Shown here: positions 25,631 to 35,294 of the stretch, in pieces | Layout: every line of letters begins with the position of its first letter | How positions within the stretch are numbered: the stretch's first letter is position 1 | Assembly: GCF_900103985.1 (NCBI RefSeq) | Contig: NZ_FNIE01000004.1 | Location: 124,001-188,000, forward strand | DNA: 64,000 bases | Direction of reading: 5' to 3' | Origin: Actinacidiphila guanduensis | Lineage (GTDB): Bacteria; Actinomycetota; Actinomycetes; Streptomycetales; Streptomycetaceae | Notes under the pieces: model-generated | Seen by the model: the letters and a program-made list of their open reading frames with translations, nothing else | The model's database searches: none | What the model was told of the DNA's origin: nothing | Made by a program: the position numbers and the translations under genes

Positions 25631-26746
25631 TCAGGCCACGAGCAGGCGCAGGCCCAGTTCGGCTGCGTCCAGGGCCACGAGGTCGCGGTTGCGGTCGGAC
25701 CAGCGACCCGAGGTGAGGTCGTCGCGCAGGGCGGTCACCGCACGCTGCTCGGCCTGCGGTCCGACGCGGGTCCAGACCGAGATGGCCCGGCGCACGTGCT
25801 CGTCCAGATACGCCTCGGGCCGCCGCCAGTACGCCTCGAAGAAGCCGTCCGCGCAGTCCCACGGGATGAGCACCGGCTCGGCGCGGCCGCCGATCGCCCG
25901 GGTGAGGTCCGCCAGCGACGGCCAGTCGGTGAGGAGGGCGGCGAACTCGGGCAGGTAGTCGCGGGCGAGCCAGAAGCGGTCCCGCCAGCCGGCCTCGCTC
26001 GCGTCGTAGGTGAACACCACCACCCGCCTGGCGACCCGCCGCATCTCGCGCAGGCCTGCGATCGGGTCCCGCCAGTGGTGCACCGTGCTGAAGGCCATCG
26101 CGGCATCGAAGGAGTCGTCCGGGAACGGCAGGCTCTCCGCCGCGGCGGCCACACACGGTGCCGCTCCGGCCGGGCGCTGCGCTCGCATCACCGCCGAGGG
26201 CTCCACGGCGGTGACCTCGCGGTCGGGCGGCTCGTAGGAGCCGGTCCCGGCGCCGACGTTCAGCACGGTGCGCGCGTCGCCGAGTGCGTCCCACACCTGC
26301 GCGGCGATGCGCGGCTCGGTGCGCCGGGTCGCCGGGTACGCGGACCCGATGACGTCGTACAACTGCGCACCGAACACCTGCAGTTGCTCCTGCGGTGTCG
26401 TCCTGATCCCCATCGCACGTGCCCCCAGTTCCCTGTCGATGGCCGTCACCAGGGCGGCGGCGCGGTCGCGCTGCTCCAGCAGCAGGCCGCGCAGCCGCCG
26501 CAGGTGCGCGACCGCGTCGGTGGCCGGGTCGTCGACGAGGTCCGCGATCTCACGCAGCCCGAAGCCCAGCCGGCGGTAGGCGAGCACCTCGCGCAGCCGC
26601 TCCACGTCGGCCGCCGCGTAGGCCCGGTACCCGGCCGCGGTCCGGGCGGACGGCCGCACCAGGCCGATCTCGTCGTAGTGGTGCAGCGTGCGGACGGTGA
26701 CGCCGGTCAGCGCGGCCACCCGTCCCACGGGCAGGTGCTCCTCCAT
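25631..26746 (-). CDS. MerR regulator fused to a SAM-dependent methyltransferase
   Basis: 371 residues. Residues 7-75 are a MerR winged helix (VGRVAALTGVTVRTLHHYDE) with the usual coiled-coil up to about residue 115. Residues 120-370 are a class I methyltransferase with motif I VLNVGAGTGSY (161-171), an AVEPS acidic loop and a FSTVHHW motif IV-like segment. MerR effector domains are usually small ligand pockets; here an enzyme-like domain takes that place. The start is fixed by a MerR-type promoter: TTGACC, 19-base spacer, GATAGT, then 7 bases to ATG. May sense SAM or a substrate, or may methylate it; function unknown. Confidence 0.92.
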   Translation of the reverse strand: MEEHLPVGRVAALTGVTVRTLHHYDEIGLVRPSARTAAGYRAYAAADVERLREVLAYRRLGFGLREIADLVDDPATDAVAHLRRLRGLLLEQRDRAAALVTAIDRELGARAMGIRTTPQEQLQVFGAQLYDVIGSAYPATRRTEPRIAAQVWDALGDARTVLNVGAGTGSYEPPDREVTAVEPSAVMRAQRPAGAAPCVAAAAESLPFPDDSFDAAMAFSTVHHWRDPIAGLREMRRVARRVVVFTYDASEAGWRDRFWLARDYLPEFAALLTDWPSLADLTRAIGGRAEPVLIPWDCADGFFEAYWRRPEAYLDEHVRRAISVWTRVGPQAEQRAVTALRDDLTSGRWSDRNRDLVALDAAELGLRLLVA

Positions 26747-26753
26747 GCCGCCG

Positions 26754-26784
26754 ACTATCGGGCATGACGCCACGTGAGGGTCAA
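26754..26784 (-). promoter_or_regulatory. MerR-type promoter with 19-bp spacer
   Basis: TTGACC (26779-26784) and GATAGT (26754-26759) are 19 bases apart, the overlong spacing typical of promoters that MerR proteins untwist. It serves the MerR-methyltransferase gene itself, leaderless. Confidence 0.65.
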
Positions 26785-26857
26785 CCGCGTCGCGAGGCCG
26801 GGCGTCCGTGACGATCCGCGTCCCGCGCGGTGGGCCCGATTCGGGCGGCGGGGAGGC

Positions 26858-28573
26858 TCAGGCGTCCGAGTCCTTCTTGGTGGGGCTGGCCGCGTAGGCC
26901 TGGGCCGGGGTCATGGGGACGCCGTTGATCTCCACCGTCTTGTAGGGGCTGACCTTCGCGCACGTGCCCGACTGGTCGGCGGTCTCGGAGTGGGAGTTGT
27001 TCAGGGCGGCCTGGGTGTCGGCGGGGGCCGGCTTGGTGCCGCCGGGGAAGGCGGTGCCCGAGGGCCAGTCGGCGCCGATCACCAGGGTCAGGCCCGCCGC
27101 CGTGCCCTGCTTCAGGTGCGAGGAGGGCAGGCCGAGGGCGCGGGCGGCGGTCTGCGCCTGGCCCTGCTGCCCGGGGCCGTAGGTGAGGGTGGTGGTCGCG
27201 GCGGGGGCGGGCGCGTTGGCGCCGGAGGTGGCGGGGTTGAAGCCGCCGTCGATGAGCTTCGTGGCGATCGCCGAGGCGCGGCCGGGGACGCCGGTGCCGT
27301 TCTCCACCGTCACCGTGACCTGTCCGGCCGGCACCGTGGGCGCCCCGGTGGCCTTGGACGCGGCGGACTTGCCGCCCGAGGCGGTGGTGAGCGACTGGTC
27401 GCCGGCGATGGTGGCGAACAGCGTCTGCGAGCCGGGGCCGGGCAGGACCCGGTTGGCGTTGTTCGGGTCGGCGGCCGTCTGCATGGTGGTGAACGTGATG
27501 CGCTTGGAGGGCACCTTGTTCAGGTCGCCGGCCAGGTCGATCAGCTTGCGGATACTGCCGAGGCCGGTGTCGACCGTGAGCGCGCTGGTGGCGGCGTTCG
27601 CCAGCTTGTAGACGGCCGCGGGGTTGGTGAGAGTTCCGGCGGACTTGAACTTGCGGATCAGCGAGCTGAGGAAGATGTGCTGGGCGTAGGTGCGGCCGAG
27701 GTCGCTGCCGTCGCCGAAGCCGTGCCGCGAGCGCAGGAACTCCAGCGCGGCCACCCCCTTGAGGGTGTGTGTGCCGCCGGAGAGCTTCAGGTGGGAGTAC
27801 GTGTCGTACACGTCGCCCGACACGCACACCGACACCCCGCCCACCGCGTCGGACATCTTCACCACGCCGGAGAAGTCGACCTGGATGAAGTGGTCGATGG
27901 GGATGCCGGTCAGCTTGTGGACGGTGGCCACCTGGCACGCCTGCCCGTACGCGAGCGCGCTGTTGATCATGCCGTGGTAGCCGGCGGTGTGGGCACCCGT
28001 CTTCGGGTCGGTGCAGGCGGGGATGTCGGTCTCGGTGTCGCGGGGGATGCTCATCACGGTGGCGTTGGAGCGGTCCGCGGATATGTGCAGGACCATCTCG
28101 ACGTCGGCGTTGCCGCCGCTCTGCACACCGGTCTTCGCGCAGCCGCCGCCGAGCTTGCAGTCCTCGGCGCTGTCGCGGCCGTCGCTGCCCATCACCAGGA
28201 TGTTGATGGGGGTGCGGCCGAAGGCGTCGGGCTTCTCCTTGCCCGAGGCGTTCTTCCCGGCGCCGTCGGTGAGCGAGACGCTGGTGAGGTTGCCGTTCAG
28301 GTGCTGGTAGAACCAGTAGCCGGCGCCTGCGGTGGCCAGCACCAGCAGCGACAGCGAGATGGCGGCGATCTTCAGGTAGCGGCGGCCGCGGCTGGGCCGG
28401 GCGCGCCTGCTGCCCTTGCGGCGGCCGCCGCGGCTCTGGGCGCGGGCGGCTTCCCGCGCCGCGGCCCGCCCGCCGCGGGGTGCGGGCACGCCTGCGGCAG
28501 GCCCGGACGGGCCGGCCGGCGGCGGGCCGCCGTGCCGCCCCCTGCCGGGCCGGTCGTCGCGGAGGTCGCTCAT
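26858..28573 (-). CDS. LytR-CpsA-Psr (LCP) family cell-wall ligase
   Basis: 571 residues. About 75 N-terminal residues are cytoplasmic, Arg/Pro/Gly-rich; one membrane helix follows (IAAISLSLLVLATAGAGYWF). The extracytoplasmic LCP domain has NILVMGSDGRD, the catalytic Arg/Asp pattern VMSIPRDTETDIP and LRSRHGFGDGSDLGRTYAQ (part). A LytR_C domain (VTVTVENGTGVPGRA) ends the protein. LCP enzymes attach anionic glycopolymers to peptidoglycan. ATG at 28573 with GAGGGAGTGGGGA upstream. Confidence 0.94.
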   Translation of the reverse strand: MSDLRDDRPGRGRHGGPPPAGPSGPAAGVPAPRGGRAAAREAARAQSRGGRRKGSRRARPSRGRRYLKIAAISLSLLVLATAGAGYWFYQHLNGNLTSVSLTDGAGKNASGKEKPDAFGRTPINILVMGSDGRDSAEDCKLGGGCAKTGVQSGGNADVEMVLHISADRSNATVMSIPRDTETDIPACTDPKTGAHTAGYHGMINSALAYGQACQVATVHKLTGIPIDHFIQVDFSGVVKMSDAVGGVSVCVSGDVYDTYSHLKLSGGTHTLKGVAALEFLRSRHGFGDGSDLGRTYAQHIFLSSLIRKFKSAGTLTNPAAVYKLANAATSALTVDTGLGSIRKLIDLAGDLNKVPSKRITFTTMQTAADPNNANRVLPGPGSQTLFATIAGDQSLTTASGGKSAASKATGAPTVPAGQVTVTVENGTGVPGRASAIATKLIDGGFNPATSGANAPAPAATTTLTYGPGQQGQAQTAARALGLPSSHLKQGTAAGLTLVIGADWPSGTAFPGGTKPAPADTQAALNNSHSETADQSGTCAKVSPYKTVEINGVPMTPAQAYAASPTKKDSDA

Positions 28574-28645
28574 TCCCCACTCCCTCAGGCCTGGTTCGGT
28601 GCCGCTCACGGTGGGTGACGTGGCGGTCCCGCACTGCTTTCAAGG

Positions 28646-28758
28646 TTGCGCAATGCCGCAAGGATAGGTCATCGCGCTGGGAGCCCTTCACGGGATTCAC
28701 CGGGGCCGCACAGCGGGGCGGCGGCCCACCCGCGCGTCATGATCTGCGGTTTGCGCAA
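28646..28758. promoter_or_regulatory. Divergent promoter region with two TTGCGCAA palindromes
   Basis: TTGCGCAA occurs at 28646-28653 and 28751-28758 in the gap between the LCP gene and the small gene at 28803. The second is followed by GATAAA (28761-28766), a plausible -10 for the plus-strand gene. No gene in 28574-28802. Confidence 0.35.
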
Positions 28759-28802
28759 CTGATAAAGTCCTGACCCGTCCCTGGCGAAAGGCGGAGGAAG
28801 CA

Positions 28803-29006
28803 GTGGTCTGGGAGTGGGCGGTACTGGAAGGCGGACCCGCGGACGGCATACGCGCGCGGGTGCCCGAGCGGGCGAGAGTGCTCCAGGTCACGGCCGACTG
28901 CCCGGTGGAGGACAACGCCCAGGGCGTCCGGGTGGCCGCCATCCACGTCTACCGCCGCTCGCACGGTGAGCCCGCGCGCTACGGCTGGGACCCCGCCAGC
29001 CCCTGA
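28803..29006 (+). CDS. Small conserved-looking hypothetical protein
   Basis: 67 residues starting with GTG, ribosome site GGAGGAAG. The sequence VLEGGPADGIRARVPERARVLQVTA resembles small actinomycete proteins of unknown function with an EGGP motif near the N-terminus (part shown: VLEGGPADGIRARVP). No signal or membrane helix. Divergent from the LCP gene. Function unknown. 29007-29289 downstream holds no gene. Confidence 0.65.
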   Translation: MVWEWAVLEGGPADGIRARVPERARVLQVTADCPVEDNAQGVRVAAIHVYRRSHGEPARYGWDPASP

Positions 29007-29289
29007 GCCGGCCCCCGACCGGGCCGGCCCCCGAGCCGACGGGCGGGCCGCTCTCCGATCCGCTCCCCGGGCCCCTCACCCAGCCCGCGAGCCCACCCCC
29101 GAGGACGTCACCGCGCACGCCCCTGAGCGGGCCTCAACTCCCGCGGCTCCTGCCCGAACCGGGCGCCCTGCTCCCCTACTCCCCCACCACGGGCGGCCGT
29201 TGCGGACCGGCGGGCTCGCCGGTACGACCCGGCCGCGGGCGGCGCGTACCCTGGGTGCTTCGACAGTGGCCGGTGGCATGGAGGTTGAC

Positions 29290-29640
29290 GTGACGAGGTC
29301 CGCCGGAGCGCTCGGCGACCCGACGGCGAGGGCGCTGCAGAGCGCGGCGGGCGCCTTCGGTCTGCTGGCCTCGCCGATGCGGCTGCACATCGTGTGGTTG
29401 CTCTCCCAGGGCGACCGGGACGTCACGAGCCTCGCCGAGGAGATCGGCGCGAGTCTGCCCGCGGTCAGCCAGCACCTGGCCAAGCTCAAGCTCGCCGGGC
29501 TCGTCCACTCCCGCCGCGAGGGCCGCCGCCAGGTCTACTTCGTCAACGACCCGGCGCTGGTCACCGTCGTACGGGTGATGCTCGGTCAGTTCGCGGACCG
29601 GACCGCGCCGGTGGCGGAGGTGCGCGAGCTGGGCGTGTGA
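29290..29640 (+). CDS. ArsR-family transcriptional regulator
   Basis: 116 residues with an ArsR/SmtB winged helix: FGLLASPMRLHIVWLLSQG, then SLPAVSQHLAKLKLAGLVHS as recognition helix, and a beta-wing REGRRQVYFVN. No clear metal-binding Cys cluster, so the signal may not be a thiophilic metal. GTG at 29290 has GGAGG 6 bases upstream; an ATG at 29278 is in frame. It ends one base from the convergent P-type ATPase gene, which it may or may not control. Confidence 0.9.
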   Translation: MTRSAGALGDPTARALQSAAGAFGLLASPMRLHIVWLLSQGDRDVTSLAEEIGASLPAVSQHLAKLKLAGLVHSRREGRRQVYFVNDPALVTVVRVMLGQFADRTAPVAEVRELGV

Positions 29641-29641
29641 G

Positions 29642-32383
29642 TCACCGCGCCCCGACCGCGACCCGCTCCGCCGGCTCCTCCGCCGCGGCCTGCCCTTCGC
29701 CGTCCTGCCCTTCCTCCTGCGGCCCTTCGGGCTCGGGCTCCTGCTCCGCCGCCGCCAGCTCCTCCTCGTAGCGAGCCTGGGACGCCTGCAGGGCGAGGCC
29801 GTAGGCGGTGAGGACCACGGCGAGCAGCGCGTAGAAGAAGACCGGCAGGCCGGTGAAGCCGAGGGCGCCGGCGAACGGGGAGAGCGGCACCAGCAGGCCG
29901 ATGACGGCGAGCGCGGCCGTGCCGTAGCGCAGCGGGCGCGGCATACGGGTGCCGGCCCGACCGCCGCGCAGCAGGACCATCACCAGGGCCTGGGTGAGCA
30001 GGTTCTCGGTGAACCACCCGGCGTGGAAGGCTTCCTCGTTGCCGCCGATGCCGCGCACGGACAGCGCGAGCACCCCGAAGATGGCGAGGTCGGCTGCAGC
30101 GTTGAGCAGGCCGAAGGCGGCCACGAAGCGCAGGAAGGCGCGCGGCCGCAGCACCGCGGGCTCGCGCAGCCGGGACGGGGCGGGCCGGTCGTAGGCGAAG
30201 GCGAGCTGGGCGGCGTCGAAGCACAGGTTCTGCAGCAGCACCTGGGCGGGCAGCATCGGCAGGAAGGGCATCAGCAGGCCCGCGGCCAGCATGGCGATGA
30301 CGTTGCCGAGGTTGGAGGACAGGGCGATCCGCAGATAGGAGGCGATGTTGGCGCTGCTGGCGCGGCCCGCGGTGATGGCCTCGTCGATCGCGGTCAGGTC
30401 CTTGGCGGCGAGCACGACATCGGCGGCGTCGCGGGTGACGTCCGCGGCCTCGCGCGGGCAGATCCCGACGTCCGCGGCGCGCAGCGCGGGCAGGTCGTTG
30501 GCGCCGTCGCCGAGGAAGCCGGTGACGTGCCCGGCCGAGCGCAGCGCCCGCACCACGCGGGCCTTCTGCTCCGGGGAGCAGCGGGCGAAGACCGTGGTCC
30601 GCCCGGCCGCCTCGACCAGTTCGGGCTCGGTCAGGGCGTCCACCTCGGCGCCGGTGACCGGCCGGCCGGGGTCCACGCCGAGGTCGCGGCAGGCCCGGGC
30701 GGCGGTGCCGGCGTGGTCGCCGGTGAGGACCTTGACCTCGACCCCGCGGCCGGCGAGCGCGGCGAGGGCGCCGGCCGCGGTGTCGGTGGTCCGGTCGCGC
30801 AGGGCGACGGTGCCGAGCAGGACCAGGCCGCGCTCGTCGCGGGCGGAGTACGCCGAGGGGGCCTTGCGCGCCGGGCGTTCGGCGACGGCGACGGCGAGCA
30901 CCCGCAGGCCGTCGGCCGCCTGTTCGGCCCACGCGGCCAGCAGGCGGGCGCGCTCGCGGTCGTCCAGCAGCCGCTCGCCCCCGCCGCCGCGTACGGCGGC
31001 GCACCGCTCCAGGACGGCCTCGGGCGCGCCCTTGGCGACCAGGATGTGGGTGCCCGGCCGGCCGGGGGCGCGGGCGACGACGGTCGACAGCCGCCGTGCG
31101 GGGTCGAAGGGCAGGGCGGCGACGGCGTCGCAGTCGAGGTCGTCCTCGCTCGCGACGGCGGCGGCGAGCAGTGCCTCGTCGAGCGCGTCGGAGGCGGGGA
31201 CCTCGGCGAGTTGGAGCATCCAGAGGCTGTTGAGCGCGGCCCAGCGCAGCACGTCGGGGGCCGGTGTCCCGTCGGGATCGGTGGCGTACTCCACGACGGG
31301 GCGGTCCTCGGTGAGGGTGCCGGTCTTGTCGGTGCACAGCACGTCCACGGCGCCGAGGTCGTGCAGCGCGGGCAGCCGTTTGACGATCACCCGTGCGTTG
31401 CGGGCCAGTCGGGAGGCGCCGCGGGCGAGCGCGGTGGTGACGATGACGGGCAGCATCTCGGGGGTGAGGCCCACCGCGACGGCGACCGCGAAGGGGACGG
31501 TCTCCAGGCCGCGGCCGCGCAGCGCGGCGTTGGCCATCAGCACCAGTGGGGGCGTCAGCAGCATGAAGCGGATCAGGGCCCAGGAGATGCCGCGCACCGA
31601 GCGGTCGAAGGCGGTGCCCTCGCGCCGGGCCGCGACCCCGCGGATGGTGGCGGCGAAGCGCGTGCGGGAGCCGGTGGCGACGACGACGCCGGTGCCGCTG
31701 CCCGAGGCCACGCTGCTGCCCTGGAAGCACAGGTGGGATTCCTCGTTCTCCTTGTTCCCGCCGGGCACGTCCACCGGCAGCTTCGGCACGGGCGCCGACT
31801 CGCCGGTCAGCAGCGCCTGATCGACCGTCAGCCCGCCGGCCCGCAGCAGCCGCAGGTCGGCGGGGACCACGTCGCCGGGGGCGAGGGTGACCACGTCGCC
31901 GGGCACCAGCTGGTCGACCGGTATCTCGCGGGTCACGGGCGCCGCGTCCGGGTCCGACCTGCGCCGTACGGTGGCAGTCGCAGCCACCATCTCGCGCAGG
32001 GCCGCCGCCGAGCGGTCCGCCCGGTACTCGCCGCTGGCCCGCAGCACGCAGCTCACCGCGACCAGGGCGGCGATCACGCAGGCGGTCGTCCAGGCGGCGA
32101 CGAGGCAGGAGACCAGGGCGAGGCAGAACAGGACGGCGGTGAACGGGTCGCGCAGGCTGCGCACCACGCGGCGTAGCCACGGCACCGCGCGCAGCGCCGG
32201 GACGACGTTCTCGCCGTGGCGGAGCAGGCGCTCCTCGGCCTGCGACTCCAGCAGGCCGCGTGGGCCGCTGCCCACCGCGCGCAGCACCTCCAGCACGGCC
32301 AGCCGCGACAGGTCGCTCCGCTCGCCGGCCGACGGGGCACTGCGCGTCCGCTCCGCCGTGTCCCGGCCGGTCGCCGCGCTCAC
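29642..32383 (-). CDS. mgtA: Magnesium-type P-ATPase (MgtA/MgtB family)
   Basis: 913 residues from the GTG at 32383. Contains TGES (193-196), the phosphorylation motif DKTGTLT (Asp352), GDGANDLPAL and the membrane segments SSNLGN and QNLCFDAAQ typical of MgtA/MgtB, which import Mg2+ along its gradient with ATP. The C-terminal 45 residues are a Glu/Ala-rich acidic tail beyond the usual end. The true start is uncertain: the frame stays open to 32602 and other GTG codons exist. Upstream TAGGGT near 32550 is a possible promoter. Confidence 0.9.
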   Translation of the reverse strand: MSAATGRDTAERTRSAPSAGERSDLSRLAVLEVLRAVGSGPRGLLESQAEERLLRHGENVVPALRAVPWLRRVVRSLRDPFTAVLFCLALVSCLVAAWTTACVIAALVAVSCVLRASGEYRADRSAAALREMVAATATVRRRSDPDAAPVTREIPVDQLVPGDVVTLAPGDVVPADLRLLRAGGLTVDQALLTGESAPVPKLPVDVPGGNKENEESHLCFQGSSVASGSGTGVVVATGSRTRFAATIRGVAARREGTAFDRSVRGISWALIRFMLLTPPLVLMANAALRGRGLETVPFAVAVAVGLTPEMLPVIVTTALARGASRLARNARVIVKRLPALHDLGAVDVLCTDKTGTLTEDRPVVEYATDPDGTPAPDVLRWAALNSLWMLQLAEVPASDALDEALLAAAVASEDDLDCDAVAALPFDPARRLSTVVARAPGRPGTHILVAKGAPEAVLERCAAVRGGGGERLLDDRERARLLAAWAEQAADGLRVLAVAVAERPARKAPSAYSARDERGLVLLGTVALRDRTTDTAAGALAALAGRGVEVKVLTGDHAGTAARACRDLGVDPGRPVTGAEVDALTEPELVEAAGRTTVFARCSPEQKARVVRALRSAGHVTGFLGDGANDLPALRAADVGICPREAADVTRDAADVVLAAKDLTAIDEAITAGRASSANIASYLRIALSSNLGNVIAMLAAGLLMPFLPMLPAQVLLQNLCFDAAQLAFAYDRPAPSRLREPAVLRPRAFLRFVAAFGLLNAAADLAIFGVLALSVRGIGGNEEAFHAGWFTENLLTQALVMVLLRGGRAGTRMPRPLRYGTAALAVIGLLVPLSPFAGALGFTGLPVFFYALLAVVLTAYGLALQASQARYEEELAAAEQEPEPEGPQEEGQDGEGQAAAEEPAERVAVGAR

Positions 32384-32858
32384 TGCCCCGCCCCGGCCGC
32401 GTCCGTGAGCCGCCCCAGCGTCCACCGCACCATGGGTCTCCACATCCCGCTCGCCCACCCCGCCCAGCACCGCGCCCCCGCCCGGTCCCTGCCGGCCCCC
32501 GCCGGCCCTGCCAATGGACACCGACGCCGCCACCGAGTCCCGCCGCCCCAACCCTACCGACACCCACCCCCGCCCCACGGCCCCCCGTACCCCATGCGGC
32601 ACTTGCGGCCCGGCGGGGCACGGGCCCCGCGCTGGTGATGCGAGGCGGGGGAAGTCGGCGCAGAGTGGAGGGACGGGCCGGTGCGCGGGGGTGGCGGGTG
32701 GGCGCGGGCGCCGGTGCCAGGGGCCGGGCGGGCCGGGGCGGATCGGCGCCGGGCCTGATCGGGCGGGAGCTCACGGGGGCGAACGGGGGCTCGGCGGGCG
32801 GGCACAAGCACGACGAGGCCGGTCCTCTCACCACACACAGGACAGGACGGATGCGCAG
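32384..32858. other. 475-base gap between P-ATPase and hydrolase
   Basis: No supported gene. The plus-strand frame of the hydrolase is open throughout but the extension is Pro/Arg-rich and not family-like. The left half may code an N-terminal extension of the ATPase. GC-skewed G-runs (32640-32800) precede the hydrolase. Confidence 0.4.
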
Positions 32859-33686
32859 ATGGGTACTTTCACCACCTCCGACGGCACCGAGATCTTCTAC
32901 AAGGACTGGGGAAGCGGCCGTCCCGTCGTGTTCAGTCACGGCTGGCCGCTGACCGCGGACGCATGGGACGACCAGCTGAACCTGGTGGCGGGGCAGGGGT
33001 ACCGGGCGATCGCCCACGACCGCAGGGGCGGCGGCCGGTCCGGGCAGCCGTGGGGCGGCAACGATCTGGACACCTACGCCGACGACCTCGCGCAACTGCT
33101 GGAGCATCTGGACCTGCAGGACGTCGTGCTGGTCGGGCACTCCACCGGCGGCGGCGAGGTGACGCGGTGCGCCGCGGGCCGGGGCGCACCGCGGGTGTCG
33201 AAACTGCTGCTGCTCAGCGCGATCCCGCCGCTGATGCTCAAGACGGACGCCAACCCGGAGGGCACGCCCATCGAGGCGTTCGACGACATCCGCAACGGCC
33301 TGCTCGCCGACCGCTCGCAGTTCTACGAGGACCTCAGCGCCCCCTTCTACGGTGCCAACCGCGAGGGCAGCACCGTCTCGCAGGGGGTGCGCGACCAGTT
33401 CTGGCTGTGGAGCATGACGGTCGGCCTCAAGGGTGCCTACGACTGTGTGAAGGCGTTCTCGGAGACCGATCTGACCGAGGACCTCAAACGCCTCACCGTC
33501 CCGACGCTGATCATCCACGGCGACGACGACCAGATCGTGCCGATCGTCTCGGCCGGCGAGAAGTCGGTGAAGCTCGTCAAGGACGCCGAGTTGAAGGTGT
33601 ACGAGGGCGCCCCGCACGGACTGATGTCGGTGGAGCCGTACAAGGAGCGGTTCCACAAGGATCTGCTGGACTTCCTGGCGAGCTGA
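32859..33686 (+). CDS. Alpha/beta hydrolase (cofactor-free haloperoxidase/esterase type)
   Basis: 275 residues. Nucleophile elbow GHSTGGG, oxyanion HGWPL near residue 28, acid loop HGDDDQIVP and final catalytic His in EGAPHGL; this is the pattern of non-haem chloroperoxidase-type hydrolases, which act as esterases or perhydrolases. ATG at 32859 with AGGACGG upstream. Cytoplasmic. Neighbours give no substrate clue. Confidence 0.94.
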   Translation: MGTFTTSDGTEIFYKDWGSGRPVVFSHGWPLTADAWDDQLNLVAGQGYRAIAHDRRGGGRSGQPWGGNDLDTYADDLAQLLEHLDLQDVVLVGHSTGGGEVTRCAAGRGAPRVSKLLLLSAIPPLMLKTDANPEGTPIEAFDDIRNGLLADRSQFYEDLSAPFYGANREGSTVSQGVRDQFWLWSMTVGLKGAYDCVKAFSETDLTEDLKRLTVPTLIIHGDDDQIVPIVSAGEKSVKLVKDAELKVYEGAPHGLMSVEPYKERFHKDLLDFLAS

Positions 33687-33762
33687 GCGCCTGACGCCGG
33701 GGCTTGCGGCCCGGGCGGCTCCTCTGCCGGAGCGGCCCGGGCTCCGGCGGGTGCGGGTCCCG

Positions 33763-33768
33763 TAGGGT
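33763..33768 (+). promoter_or_regulatory. -10 box of leaderless TmrB-like gene
   Basis: TAGGGT followed by 7 bases and the ATG at 33776. No ribosome site. Confidence 0.55.
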
Positions 33769-33775
33769 CGGGGGC

Positions 33776-34408
33776 ATGCTGCTGTGGATCAACGGGCCCT
33801 TCGGGGGCGGCAAGACGCAGACGGCCCACGAGTTGCGGCGGCGGCTGGCGGGCAGTGTCGTCTGCGACCCCGAGCACGTCGGGTTCGGGCTGCACCGGAT
33901 GACGCCGCCGCGGCTGCGCGGTGACTTCCAGGACCTCCCGGCCTGGCGGCAGGGGGTGTTCGAGGTGCTGGACCGGGTGCTGGCCGCGTACGAGGGGCCG
34001 GTGATCGCGCCGATGACGGTGGTGGAGCCGGCGTACTTCCGCGAGACGGTCGGGCGGCTGCGCGAACGCGGCCACGACGTACGGCACTTCGCCCTGCTCG
34101 CCCGGCGGGAGACCGTGCTGCGGCGGTTGCGCGAACGCGGCCTCGGACAGGTGCTGCGGTTCGCCGCCGGCAAGGACACCCAGCTGCGCCGGGAGAGCTT
34201 CGCCGTCTCGCGCCTGGACCTGTGCCTGGAGCGCCTGCGCGGCGAGGAGTTCGCCGAGCACCTGTGGACCGACGACATCGGCGTTCCGCAGGTCGCCGAG
34301 CACATCGCCGCGTCGGCGGGCCTGGCGCTGGCGCCCAATACGGACGGCGCCCTGCGCGGCCGGGCGCGGCGGGCGTGGACGGGGATCAAGCACATCCGGT
34401 TCGACTGA
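33776..34408 (+). CDS. P-loop ATP-binding protein, TmrB-like
   Basis: 210 residues. Walker A GPFGGGKT at residues 7-14 and the context MLLWINGPFGGGKT match TmrB-like proteins, named for a Bacillus tunicamycin-resistance protein, and related phosphotransferase-like AAA proteins. A Walker B-like DPEHVGF follows near residue 32. Starts with no ribosome site behind a TAGGGT box. Resistance function cannot be claimed from sequence alone. Confidence 0.88.
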   Translation: MLLWINGPFGGGKTQTAHELRRRLAGSVVCDPEHVGFGLHRMTPPRLRGDFQDLPAWRQGVFEVLDRVLAAYEGPVIAPMTVVEPAYFRETVGRLRERGHDVRHFALLARRETVLRRLRERGLGQVLRFAAGKDTQLRRESFAVSRLDLCLERLRGEEFAEHLWTDDIGVPQVAEHIAASAGLALAPNTDGALRGRARRAWTGIKHIRFD

Positions 34409-34628
34409 GCCCGCGGCGCGGCGGAGGCCACGGCGCCGGGGCGAGCGAGCCCGTGGAGTCCGGTGCCGCCGCGCGCACAGGCCGAGAGCCCCTGACCGCT
34501 CGGGCCGAGCGGCCCTGCCGCCCTCGGGCGGGACGGGCGAGGCTGCAAGGATGAGGGGCGGCCCGCTGCCGCGGGCCGTCGGCGGGCTCCGGCGCGGGCC
34601 CGGTGGTCTCCCGGTGGAAGGGGCACAC

Positions 34629-35282
34629 ATGACTCGGCAGTCGGCTCCCGGCAGCGACATCGGCCGGCGACTGGTGCGGCGGCGCGAGGAGTTGGGCCTG
34701 AGCCGGGCGCAGGTGGCCGAGCGCGCGGGCGTGGCTCCCGGCTATCTGGCGTACGTGGAGGAGGAGGCGACGGCCTCGCCCGGCCTGGCGTTCCTGCTGC
34801 GGGTGGCCGACGTACTGGAGACCACGGTGCCGCGGCTGCACGGTGCCGGCACGGAGCTGCCCACCGGCCGGGGCGAGGCCGCCGGGCACCCGGTGCTCTC
34901 CGCGCTCGCGCCCGAGGCGTGCAGGGAGCTGCTGGCCGGCCACGGGGTCGGCCGCCTCGCCCTCACCGTCGCCGGGGCCCCCTCGATCCTGCCGGTGAAC
35001 TACGACGTGGTGGACGGCGCCGTCGTCTTCCGCACCGCGGCGGGCGCGCCCGCGCTCGCGGCCGGCCAGACCGTCGCCTTCGAGGTGGACCACTTCGACG
35101 AGGCGCGGAGCGAGGGCTGGAGCGTCCTGGTGACCGGCCCGGCCGAGCAGGTCACCGACCCCGCCGGGATCGCGGCGCTGGCGGCCGCGGCCGCCACCAC
35201 CCCCTGGGCGGGCGGTGACCGCCCCACGTGGATCCGCATCCGCCCGGACCACATCACGGGCCGCCGTATCACCGCGGGCTAG
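34629..35282 (+). CDS. XRE helix-turn-helix fused to PPOX-like FMN-binding domain, copy 1
   Basis: 217 residues. Residues 10-70 form an XRE HTH (GLSRAQVAERAGVAPGYLAYVE); residues 85-215 are a pyridoxamine-phosphate-oxidase-like split barrel (GHGVGRLALTV, SILPVNYDVVDGAVVFRT) ending WIRIRPDHITGRRI. Such fusions are frequent in actinomycete stress islands near universal stress proteins. It could bind flavin or F420 and act as a redox-sensing regulator; unproven. ATG with GGAAGGGG upstream. Paralogue at 42125. Confidence 0.92.
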   Translation: MTRQSAPGSDIGRRLVRRREELGLSRAQVAERAGVAPGYLAYVEEEATASPGLAFLLRVADVLETTVPRLHGAGTELPTGRGEAAGHPVLSALAPEACRELLAGHGVGRLALTVAGAPSILPVNYDVVDGAVVFRTAAGAPALAAGQTVAFEVDHFDEARSEGWSVLVTGPAEQVTDPAGIAALAAAAATTPWAGGDRPTWIRIRPDHITGRRITAG

Positions 35283-35294
35283 CTGCGCGCTCCG

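Noticed and set aside
29586..33656. A 1356-codon open frame on the minus strand
   Set aside because: It is out of frame with the P-ATPase over most of its length and antisense to the hydrolase; composition is Arg/Gly/Ala/Pro-rich without any family pattern. High GC content keeps such frames open.
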